Part shown: positions 1-5,777 of the stretch, one piece after another
Position numbering within the stretch: position 1 is the first letter of the stretch
Layout: every line of letters starts with the position of its first letter
Assembly: GCA_964461045.1 (NCBI GenBank)
Contig: CAYWSJ010000125.1
Span: 1 to 7,553 of the forward strand
DNA: 7,553 bases
Reading direction: 5' to 3'
Origin: JAGXLC01 sp964461045
GTDB lineage: Bacteria > Bacteroidota > Bacteroidia > Bacteroidales > UBA12077
Position numbers and translations under genes: made by a program
The notes under the pieces: model-generated
Told to the model about the DNA's origin: nothing
Databases searched by the model: none
The model's input: only the letters and a program-made list of their open reading frames with translations

Positions 1-2
1 AA

Positions 3-59
3 CTATTTCATCAGGAAAATCAGGAAGAGAAAGAAATTGAAAAATTTATTATTGATTAA
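3..59 (+). CDS. 3' end of an unidentified gene upstream of cas6 (partial)
   Basis: The reading frame starting at base 3 is open from the left edge and stops at TAA 57-59, giving an 18-residue tail, LFHQENQEEKEIEKFIID. It ends 12 nt before the cas6 start on the same strand, so it is probably the preceding gene of the same operon. The other two forward frames give low-complexity Lys/Arg/Leu runs or an early stop, which makes this frame the best choice. The charged tail is too short to identify. By position it could belong to an interference subunit (for example Cas3 or a Cas7/Cas5/Cas10-type protein), but nothing in the sequence shows which. Confidence 0.5.
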   Translation, partial: LFHQENQEEKEIEKFIID

Positions 60-71
60 AAAAATTATAAG

Positions 72-734
72 ATGAAAATACAAACTGCACAAATACAATT
101 CCCTGAATTAGCCCTAAAAACAAGGGATGCACACAAGTTAAGGGGATACTTTAGTGAGTTGTTTAAAGAACAATCGCCTTTACTAAGCAACCACATGGAA
201 GATGGAACCTTAAGATATAAATACCCTCTTGTTCAGTACAAGATAATTGATAAGACACCCATATTGCTGGGGCTGGAAGAGGGAGCACGCTTATTAATAG
301 AGTTGTTTCTTAAAATTAGAGAATTAAACATTAATGGAACCGTTTATCCTATTCACCAGAAAAATATCGAAAACAAGCAGCAAGAAATAAAAGTAGACGA
401 AGATTTATTTAGTTACCGGTTTAAAACGCTTTGGATGAGTCTAAACCAGGATAATTACAAAAAATACGTGGAAGCCGGGAAAACTCAAAAAAATGATCAG
501 CTAAAAAGAATTCTTATTGCCAATATTCTAAGTTTTTATAAAGCTTTTGACTATTATACAGATAAAAAAATTATGGCAAATCTGGAAGTAGCCGAAACTA
601 TTACACAGTTCAAAAATCAAACAATGCTTGCCTTTAAAGGAAAATTCACTACGAATGCATGGTTGCCAGATTTTATAGGCTTAGGAAAATCCGTTGCTCG
701 TGGTTTTGGGACAATTCAACATATCCAACATTAA
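72..734 (+). CDS. cas6: CRISPR pre-crRNA endoribonuclease, Cas6b-like
   Basis: This 220-residue protein probably cuts the long CRISPR transcript inside each repeat, leaving the 8-nt 5' handle AUUGAAAC on mature crRNAs. Two things support this. The C-terminus carries the glycine-rich loop typical of Cas6 (GLGKSVARGFGTI, residues 203-215), and the segment NHMEDGTLRYKYPLVQYKI (about 40-58) resembles the Cas6b N-terminal domain. His41 in that segment is a candidate catalytic histidine, since archaeal Cas6b enzymes use histidines near this place; this is inferred by position only. The length fits the family. ATG 72 follows an A-rich stretch, 12 nt after the preceding stop. The gene is first in the visible cas6-cas1-cas2-cas4 run and the gap to cas1 is 20 nt. 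Cas6b proteins serve both type I-B and type III systems, so this gene does not fix the subtype. Confidence 0.9.
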   Translation: MKIQTAQIQFPELALKTRDAHKLRGYFSELFKEQSPLLSNHMEDGTLRYKYPLVQYKIIDKTPILLGLEEGARLLIELFLKIRELNINGTVYPIHQKNIENKQQEIKVDEDLFSYRFKTLWMSLNQDNYKKYVEAGKTQKNDQLKRILIANILSFYKAFDYYTDKKIMANLEVAETITQFKNQTMLAFKGKFTTNAWLPDFIGLGKSVARGFGTIQHIQH

Positions 735-754
735 CCTGTAAACCGATAATTATT

Positions 755-1774
755 ATGCAATTATTTATTGACACATACGGGAGTTATATACATGTAAAAG
801 ATCAAATGTTTGAAATAAGACTGAAAAAAGGCGGAGAACTTAACAAACATCATTATTCAGCCAAAAAAGTTTCTCACATTATAGCATCAAAAGGTACCGC
901 AATAAGTGCCGATGCCATAAACCTTGCCGTCGAAAATAACATTGATATCCTTTTTATAGACAGAAGCGGAAGTCCTGTTGGAAGAATCTGGCACAGTAAG
1001 CTTGGAAGCACTTCTGCAATAAGAAAAGAACAATTAAAAGCCAGTTTAAATTCAACTGGTTTAAGCTGGATCAAATATTGGATCAAGAAAAAAATAAACA
1101 ATCAAATCGATTTCATTAAGAACTTAAAAAAGCATAGGAAAAACCAGTCAGATTATCTCGAAGAGAAAATAAAGCGACTGCAGGGTTTGGTAAGACAAGT
1201 TGAACGGATAAAAGGAGCTACAGTATCTGATGTTGACGGAACTTTACGGGGTATTGAAGGAACTTGCGGAAGACTATATTTTGAAACATTAAGCTATGTA
1301 CTTCCCAAAAATCATCAATTTGAGGGGAGAAGTTACAGACCCGCAAAAGATCCATTTAATGCCTTTCTGAATTATGCTTATGGGATTCTGTATTCAAAAA
1401 TAGAAAAAGCCCTGATTATTGCAGGTGTCGATCCATATCTTGGATTTATGCACAGAGATAATTACAACCAAACCAGCTTTGTTTTCGATTTCATAGAACC
1501 TTATAGAATTCATGCCGAAAAAGTTGTATTCAGACTATTTTCCGGTAAAAAGGTTAAAAAAGATTATACAGAAGAAATACAAAATGGGATTTCCCTGAAC
1601 AAGTCCGGTAAAGAATTGCTAGTTCCGGCTTTTAATAAATATTTTGATGAGGATAAAATGCGGTACAAGAATAAAAATCAGACCAGGACAAATGTTATCC
1701 AGGCAGAAGCTCATGCTTTTGCTAATAGTTTGATCAAGCAAAAAACAGAGGAAAATGAAGATATTCCATTTTAA
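755..1774 (+). CDS. cas1: CRISPR-associated integrase Cas1
   Basis: Cas1 is the metal-dependent integrase that, with Cas2, inserts new spacers at the leader end of the array. The 339-residue product has the expected layout: a beta-rich N-terminal domain (MQLFIDTYGSYIHVK onward), then a helical C-terminal domain. The metal-binding set is complete: Glu168 in GIEGTCGRLYF, His233 in GFMHRDN, and acidic residues Asp245/Glu248 in FDFIEPYR. The conserved NAFLNYAYGILY stretch is at 202-213. I chose ATG 755 because Cas1 proteins begin with such a first strand. The open frame extends upstream to an ATG at 659, but that extension would overlap the end of cas6 and adds 32 residues unlike Cas1. cas2 follows after 11 nt. 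No disruption is seen. Confidence 0.97.
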   Translation: MQLFIDTYGSYIHVKDQMFEIRLKKGGELNKHHYSAKKVSHIIASKGTAISADAINLAVENNIDILFIDRSGSPVGRIWHSKLGSTSAIRKEQLKASLNSTGLSWIKYWIKKKINNQIDFIKNLKKHRKNQSDYLEEKIKRLQGLVRQVERIKGATVSDVDGTLRGIEGTCGRLYFETLSYVLPKNHQFEGRSYRPAKDPFNAFLNYAYGILYSKIEKALIIAGVDPYLGFMHRDNYNQTSFVFDFIEPYRIHAEKVVFRLFSGKKVKKDYTEEIQNGISLNKSGKELLVPAFNKYFDEDKMRYKNKNQTRTNVIQAEAHAFANSLIKQKTEENEDIPF

Positions 1775-1785
1775 ATTAATTTGAT

Positions 1786-2076
1786 ATGATTGTATGGGTT
1801 GTTTACGATATTACAAAAAACAAAGCAAGAAACCGGGTAGCCAAATTATGCAAACAAGCCGGGTTGTATAGAGTTCAAAATTCTGTTTTCCTGGGAACGC
1901 TGGAAGAAAATGACAAAGATGAGCTCAAACTTATGATAGAAGAATGGATTGAACCCGAAAAGGATTCAGTATATATTTTCCCGATGAGCAAAAATGAACT
2001 AAAACAAACAGTGCTTTTAGGTCAGGCTTTTGATAAAAAAATGGTAACCGATAAAGTCAAACAATTATTTTTCTGA
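1786..2076 (+). CDS. cas2: CRISPR adaptation protein Cas2
   Basis: Cas2 is a small ferredoxin-fold dimer that bridges two Cas1 dimers and sets the geometry of the spacer-integration complex. The 96-residue product starts MIVWVVYDITKNKARNRVAKLC, with the conserved Asp8 at the end of the first strand. It continues with the typical GLYRVQNSVFLG segment (about 26-37) and a strand DSVYIFPMS (about 60-68). Length and motifs match the family. It lies 11 nt after cas1 and only 3 nt before cas4, so translation is probably coupled. Some Cas2 proteins have nuclease activity in vitro, but the structural role is the established one in adaptation. Confidence 0.96.
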   Translation: MIVWVVYDITKNKARNRVAKLCKQAGLYRVQNSVFLGTLEENDKDELKLMIEEWIEPEKDSVYIFPMSKNELKQTVLLGQAFDKKMVTDKVKQLFF

Positions 2077-2079
2077 AAT

Positions 2080-2652
2080 ATGAGTCTTACTCCTTCTCAA
2101 ATAATAGAATATCTTTACTGTCCTCGCTTTACCTATTTTGAGTATGTATTAAAAATACCCCAAAATGAGCATAAATTTCATAAGGTTATAAAAGGAAGGC
2201 AGGTACATACAGAGCAACAGCAAAAGAATAAAAGCTACTTACGGAAAAAGATTGGAGTAGTTAAGAAATATACAAACCAGTATTTAACAAACCAGGTGCT
2301 GAGAGGAGAAATGGATGAGGTGCTGGAACTTAAAGATGGGACAATGGCAGCGCTTGATTATAAATTTGCCCAATTCAAAGACAGAATATATGATACCTAT
2401 AAAACACAGCTCTTCTGTTATAGCTGGCTTATTGAAGACAGTTTCAGGAAAGAAGTAAAAAAAGCATTCCTTGTATATACTCGCAGCAATTTTAAATTGA
2501 TTGAAATACCTGTTAAAGATGAAGATAAGAGAAGAGTAAAACAAGCAAGCCAGGATATTCTAAATATTATTCAGAACAATTATTTTCCAAAGGCAACGAA
2601 ATATAAAAAAAGATGCATAACTTGTACCTATAAAAATATATGCATTCAATGA
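2080..2652 (+). CDS. cas4: CRISPR-associated exonuclease Cas4 (RecB-like, Fe-S cluster)
   Basis: Cas4 is a RecB-family nuclease that trims prespacers and helps Cas1-Cas2 choose spacers next to a proper PAM and insert them in the right orientation. The 190-residue protein has every expected element. Four cysteines for the iron-sulfur cluster are Cys14 (YLYCPR), Cys179, Cys182 and Cys188. The nuclease residues are His43 (GRQVHTE), Asp79 (GEMDEV), Asp93 and Lys95 (ALDYKF), and Gln110 (YKTQLFCYSWL). ATG 2080 is 3 nt after the cas2 stop. Here cas4 is last in the run (cas6-cas1-cas2-cas4); in many type I-B loci it precedes cas1. Cas4 is commoner in type I than in type III loci, which tilts the subtype guess to I-B. 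The gene ends at the CRISPR leader. Confidence 0.95.
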   Translation: MSLTPSQIIEYLYCPRFTYFEYVLKIPQNEHKFHKVIKGRQVHTEQQQKNKSYLRKKIGVVKKYTNQYLTNQVLRGEMDEVLELKDGTMAALDYKFAQFKDRIYDTYKTQLFCYSWLIEDSFRKEVKKAFLVYTRSNFKLIEIPVKDEDKRRVKQASQDILNIIQNNYFPKATKYKKRCITCTYKNICIQ

Positions 2653-2845
2653 TTTTCCGGTGGTAAAATTATTTTATAAATTTGAAAAACGAGTTAAAAA
2701 AAACTGATATACAGCATTTAATCCCTATGAAAAATCGTTATTTTTCAGGAATTTTACGTTCTTTGACATATTGTGTATCCATCATTTGTGGATATCAAAA
2801 CAGAGTTTATGTGGTTGATATATAAAGTGGTATGAATATATACGT
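2653..2845 (+). promoter_or_regulatory. CRISPR leader
   Basis: This 193-nt AT-rich, gene-free stretch lies between cas4 and the first repeat. It is the leader side because the array is transcribed in the plus direction (repeats end ATTGAAAC) and the degenerate repeat is at the far end. Leaders carry the array promoter and the signals that direct Cas1-Cas2 to the first repeat. Visible elements are TAAATTTG at 2677-2684, which fits the Bacteroidetes -7 consensus TAnnTTTG although no good TTTG lies about 20 nt upstream; TTTGACA at 2762-2768, a possible -35-like box with no convincing -10 partner; and an inverted repeat TATCCA/TGGATA at 2776-2794. Which of these is the real promoter cannot be decided by eye. 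Confidence 0.75.
2776..2794. repeat. Short inverted repeat in the CRISPR leader
   Basis: TATCCA (2776-2781) and TGGATA (2789-2794) form a perfect 6-bp inverted repeat around a 7-nt spacer, about 50 nt before the first CRISPR repeat. Such a site could bind a dimeric protein or take part in leader recognition during spacer integration. A 6-bp inverted repeat in AT-rich DNA can arise by chance, so the function is only a suggestion. Confidence 0.35.
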
Positions 2846-4571
2846 CTTACAATGACGATTCCATCAAAATAAGGATTGAAACCCCAGTTTATTTTTTACC
2901 TCTATATTTTCTCTGTTTACTTACAATGACGATTCCATCAAAATAAGGATTGAAACTTGGTAAAACCAGAAAATCATCCGTTCCATCAGACTCCTTACAA
3001 TGACGATTCCATCAAAATAAGGATTGAAACTACGATGTAAGCGTAGGCATTGATTCTTTAAAAAACCTTACAATGACGATTCCATCAAAATAAGGATTGA
3101 AACTTGCAAGAATCGCAGATAATTTCACAATTTGGCTGTGCTTACAATGACGATTCCATCAAAATAAGGATTGAAACTCATATTATCATAAGTATCAGAG
3201 AATTTCATATTCACTTACAATGACGATTCCATCAAAATAAGGATTGAAACATTATCTCATCGTCCTTAGCCTTGATAAAAGCCAAACTTACAATGACGAT
3301 TCCATCAAAATAAGGATTGAAACGATTTCTGTTAATGGTTAATTCTTTCATGTTGTAATCTTACAATGACGATTCCATCAAAATAAGGATTGAAACATAT
3401 AAACTAAGTGATCTTGTTTTCTGAAATTATCTCCTTACAATGACGATTCCATCAAAATAAGGATTGAAACTTGCTACTACCATGCCTTATAGATTTGTGC
3501 TTTCTTCTTACAATGACGATTCCATCAAAATAAGGATTGAAACATAAAGAGGCTTGGGCGTATAGAGATAAAGAAGGCAACTTACAATGACGATTCCATC
3601 AAAATAAGGATTGAAACACTCTATGCTGTAATTTTCCCTGGCATGTTGCTTAACTTACAATGACGATTCCATCAAAATAAGGATTGAAACGCGAAACAGA
3701 GGTGTCTATATAAGCGGTGTCGGTTCGCTTACAATGACGATTCCATCAAAATAAGGATTGAAACACCAGAAAGTAAACTTTGAAAAACGGAGAAAGAAAA
3801 GCTTACAATGACGATTCCATCAAAATAAGGATTGAAACCGCTATATACATAATTAATAGTTCATTCAATGGTGTCTTACAATGACGATTCCATCAAAATA
3901 AGGATTGAAACAAATAATTTCAATGATGATTGCGAATTTGGTGATTGCTTACAATGACGATTCCATCAAAATAAGGATTGAAACACAATAAATTACCAAT
4001 AAAAAGGCATGTAACGTGTATCTTACAATGACGATTCCATCAAAATAAGGATTGAAACGAAGGTTGTTTGAAAGATGGAGGAGAAAGACAACAATCTTAC
4101 AATGACGATTCCATCAAAATAAGGATTGAAACAAAAAAGAAGCGGACAAACTGCGCAATGTTTCGCTAACTTACAATGACGATTCCATCAAAATAAGGAT
4201 TGAAACAAAATAACAGGAATCGCCGCTGCAATAGGGCCTGCCTCTTACAATGACGATTCCATCAAAATAAGGATTGAAACTACTTCAAAAAGAAACTTAT
4301 AATTGCACTCATTTTCTTACAATGACGATTCCATCAAAATAAGGATTGAAACTGGTTCGTAAAGAGGGTAAGAATGGTCGAGAGTATTCTTACAATGACG
4401 ATTCCATCAAAATAAGGATTGAAACCCCGATAATCTTTCAATTGTACCCTAAGCACAATATCTTACAATGACGATTCCATCAAAATAAGGATTGAAACAG
4501 ATCTTCTTCTGGATAAACTCCTGGTAATCCTCTTCTTACAATGACGATTCCATAATAATAAAGTTTACCAC
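2846..4571 (+). CRISPR. CRISPR array, 23 identical 37-nt repeats plus a degenerate last repeat
   Basis: The repeat is 37 nt, begins CTTACAATGACGATTCC and ends AAGGATTGAAAC. The first copy is 2846-2882 and the last full copy 4462-4498; all 23 read identical. The 23 spacers are 37 nt (11), 36 nt (11) or 35 nt (1). Spacer starts are 2883, 2957, 3031, 3104, 3178, 3251, 3324, 3397, 3471, 3544, 3618, 3691, 3765, 3839, 3912, 3985, 4059, 4133, 4207, 4281, 4353, 4426 and 4499. No two spacers look alike. The terminal ATTGAAAC matches the usual 8-nt crRNA 5' handle of Cas6-processed type I-A/I-B/I-D and type III systems, giving plus-strand transcription from the leader at the left. The repeat has little internal dyad symmetry (only TCC/GGA), so the Cas6 here may have to recognise a weakly structured RNA. 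The array reads on from cas4 in the same direction. Confidence 0.99.
4535..4571 (+). repeat. Degenerate terminal CRISPR repeat
   Basis: The first 19 bases (4535-4553, ending CCAT) match the repeat exactly. The next 18, aligned without gaps, match at 11 positions and end in AC like the consensus. Decay of the leader-distal repeat is usual for old array ends and confirms the orientation. The Cas6 cut site (before ATTGAAAC) is lost here, so the last spacer (4499-4534) would give a crRNA without a normally processed 3' end. Confidence 0.9.
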
Positions 4572-4572
4572 G

Positions 4573-4599
4573 TATAGGCAAGGCACTGCCTTGTCTATA
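4573..4599. repeat. 27-nt near-perfect palindrome just after the array
   Basis: TATAGGCAAGGCA (4573-4585) and TGCCTTGTCTATA (4587-4599) are reverse complements except for one G/A difference, around a single central C. It begins 2 nt after the degenerate last repeat. As DNA it resembles repetitive extragenic palindromes. As RNA it would be a long hairpin with one mismatch or wobble. No T-run follows on the plus strand and only ordinary AT-rich sequence follows on the minus strand, so it is not a standard terminator. Copy number elsewhere in the genome would tell whether it is a dispersed repeat. Confidence 0.6.
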
Positions 4600-4670
4600 A
4601 TGCTCAATCCCCTGACTCAAAAGTGATTTCTTCGCCTTTATAGCGCATAGACATGTTTGTATAACAAAAA

Positions 4671-4686
4671 ATTGTATCTTTACAAT
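4671..4686. repeat. Small AT-rich hairpin, possible weak minus-strand terminator
   Basis: ATTGTA (4671-4676) and TACAAT (4681-4686) form a perfect 6-bp stem with a TCTT loop. Read on the minus strand the stem is followed by a run of six T, the layout of a Rho-independent terminator, but the stem has only one G-C pair and would be weak. No minus-strand gene is known to end here. Coincidence is quite possible. Confidence 0.25.
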
Positions 4687-4690
4687 TAAC

Positions 4691-4750
4691 AAATGCCTTT
4701 TGGTACAGCCCCGGCTTTGTATAGCCGGAGGTGTTGGCTAAGAGGCATTT
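4691..4750. repeat. Long bulged hairpin A (structured RNA or palindromic element)
   Basis: The outer stem is AAATGCCT (4691-4698) paired with AGGCATTT (4743-4750), 8 perfect pairs. The inner stem is CCGGCT (4711-4716) paired with AGCCGG (4723-4728), around loop TTGTAT. Between them, TTTGG (4699-4703) can pair with GCTAAG-side bases including G-U wobbles, and CAGCC can pair with GGTGTTG with one bulged base, so most of the 60 nt folds into one imperfect rod. No T-run follows, so it is not a plain terminator. The layout matches hairpin B just downstream. Function is unknown. Confidence 0.6.
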
Positions 4751-4777
4751 AAGCAGATGTTATTTCAATATTATCTG

Positions 4778-4884
4778 TATCAGAAAATAAACAGAGAATT
4801 AAAAGCAGTTTGCAATGCGACCGTGGATTGCATATCCACGGCGACGGTTGTAAGCTGCTTTCTTATGTTTTATTTATCTGCATA
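4778..4884. repeat. Long bulged hairpin B (structured RNA or palindromic element)
   Basis: Three stacked stems are visible. The tip is CCGTGGAT (4821-4828) with ATCCACGG (4834-4841), 8 perfect pairs around loop TGCAT. The middle is AAAGCAGTTTGCAA (4802-4815) with TTGTAAGCTGCTTT (4848-4861), 14 pairs of which two are G-U. An outer imperfect stem joins TATCAGAAAATAAACA (4778-4793) to the segment 4866-4884, with three single-base bulges. Asymmetric internal loops (TGCGA opposite CGACGG, and GAGAATTA opposite CTTA) separate them. The total span is about 107 nt. It ends 83 nt before the next gene, so it could be in an upstream untranslated region, a separate small RNA, or a DNA element. I cannot assign it to a known family. 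Confidence 0.6.
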
Positions 4885-4967
4885 TTAAAGAAAAATTATT
4901 TATTTAAAAATTTCCACCGAATCAATTTCCGCAGAATTTCATACCTTTATCCTTAAAATTAAAACGT

Positions 4968-5744
4968 ATGATTTATCATGACCAGTTGGGGAGAGAAGTT
5001 GATATTCCTGAATCCCCGAAAAAAATTGTTTCATTGGTGCCATCCATTACAGAATTGTTATTCGATCTGGGACTTGAAAACCATGTCGTGGGACGCACAA
5101 AATTTTGTATTCATCCCGGGGAAAAAGTAACTAAAGTTCCCACCATTGGTGGTGTTATGGGTTTTAATTATCATCGTATTGAGGAAATTGACCCGGATTT
5201 GGTGTTGGGATCAAAAGAAGAAAATGGAGAACAGGAAATATATGAACTTGCAAAGTTGTTGCCTGTATGGGTCAGTGATGTGAACAATCTGAACGATGCA
5301 CTGGAAATGATCAGCTCTATAGGAACAATCTGTGGAGTTGAATCAAGGGCAGAGGAGCTTATACAAAAGATAAAAGAAGCTTTTGAAACGCTTCATCAAA
5401 TTCCGGAAGATGTGGTAAGTGCAGCTTACCTGGTTTGGCGGAACCCTCTTTACACAGTTGGTAAAGGGACTTTTACAAATGATATGCTGAGAAGAGCCGG
5501 TATAAAAAACGTTTTTGCTGATAAAGAAAAATCTTATCCCGTGGTTAATGAAAAAGAAATACGCGATCGAAAACCAGATTATATTTTTCTTCCTTCTGAA
5601 CCTTACCCTTTTAAAAAGAAGGATCTGGATGAATTTCGGGAAAAATTTCCTGGTTCTGAGATCAGGCAGGTTGACGGAGAATATTTTTCCTGGTACGGAT
5701 CACATTTGCTCAAAGCTCCTTCATATTTCAAACAATTATTTTAA
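4968..5744 (+). CDS. BtuF-like helical-backbone metal/cobalamin receptor, no signal peptide
   Basis: The 258-residue protein belongs to the periplasmic-binding-protein superfamily that binds vitamin B12, siderophores or metal ions for ABC importers. Typical segments are KKIVSLVPSITELLFDLG (18-35), the VVGRTKFC loop, PTIGGVMGFNYHRIEEIDPDLVLG, and a C-terminal lobe with VWRNPLYTVGKGTFTNDMLRRAGI. Family members usually have an export signal or lipoprotein signal, but this one starts directly in the first lobe. No upstream start can supply a signal, because the frame has a stop at 4905-4907 and no ATG between. It is therefore predicted to be cytoplasmic or periplasm-independent. No ABC permease or ATPase gene is adjacent. 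coaD follows after 33 nt on the same strand. The ligand is not determinable from sequence. Database names such as cobalamin-binding protein are used for relatives. Confidence 0.8.
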   Translation: MIYHDQLGREVDIPESPKKIVSLVPSITELLFDLGLENHVVGRTKFCIHPGEKVTKVPTIGGVMGFNYHRIEEIDPDLVLGSKEENGEQEIYELAKLLPVWVSDVNNLNDALEMISSIGTICGVESRAEELIQKIKEAFETLHQIPEDVVSAAYLVWRNPLYTVGKGTFTNDMLRRAGIKNVFADKEKSYPVVNEKEIRDRKPDYIFLPSEPYPFKKKDLDEFREKFPGSEIRQVDGEYFSWYGSHLLKAPSYFKQLF

Positions 5745-5777
5745 GTTTGTTCCCACAAAATTAAAAATACAAATTGC

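Larger units (their letters stand above)
4600..4967. other. Gene-free, hairpin-rich intergenic region
   Basis: With the palindrome at 4573-4599 this makes about 400 nt without a credible gene. The plus strand has no long open frame. A 70-codon minus-strand frame (4480-4692) runs through CRISPR repeats and is not credible. A 16-codon minus-strand frame from ATG at 4654 (MSMRYKGEEITFESGD) stops before the palindrome and is at most a remnant. The region holds a small hairpin at 4671-4686 and two long bulged hairpins at 4691-4750 and 4778-4884. Sequence from 4885 to 4967 is AT-rich and should contain the promoter of the next gene, but no clear -33/-7 pair is visible. Confidence 0.6.

Noticed and set aside
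659..754. Longer N-terminus for Cas1 starting at 659
   Set aside because: It overlaps the cas6 C-terminal coding region in another frame and adds residues unlike any Cas1 N-terminus. ATG 755 gives the normal first strand.
874..1101. Minus-strand open frame inside cas1
   Set aside because: A shadow of cas1. The same applies to the minus-strand frames at 2284-2544, 5741-5965, 6002-6217 and 7243-7476 and to the plus-strand frame at 5515-5781.
4604..4654. Minus-strand 16-codon frame MSMRYKGEEITFESGD
   Set aside because: It looks like a gene start but stops after 16 codons. There is no continuation in another frame that I can recognise, so at most it is a remnant.
4480..4692. Minus-strand open frame of 70 codons with a protein-like stretch (IEHYRQGSALPIRGKLYYYG)
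   Set aside because: It runs through the palindrome, the degenerate repeat, a spacer and part of a full CRISPR repeat. The protein-like part is the translation of the palindrome and repeat DNA.
4691..4750. Rho-independent terminator for the array
   Set aside because: The hairpin is GC-rich at the tip but is not followed by a T-run on either strand.
4691..4884. Integron attC sites or a retron non-coding RNA
   Set aside because: The long bulged hairpins prompted the idea, but the conserved attC end boxes are not seen, and no integrase or reverse transcriptase gene lies in the window.
4942..4949. TACCTTTA as a Bacteroidetes -7 promoter element for the BtuF-like gene
   Set aside because: It differs from TAnnTTTG at the last base and has no TTTG at the expected distance upstream. 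The position is sensible but the evidence is too thin.
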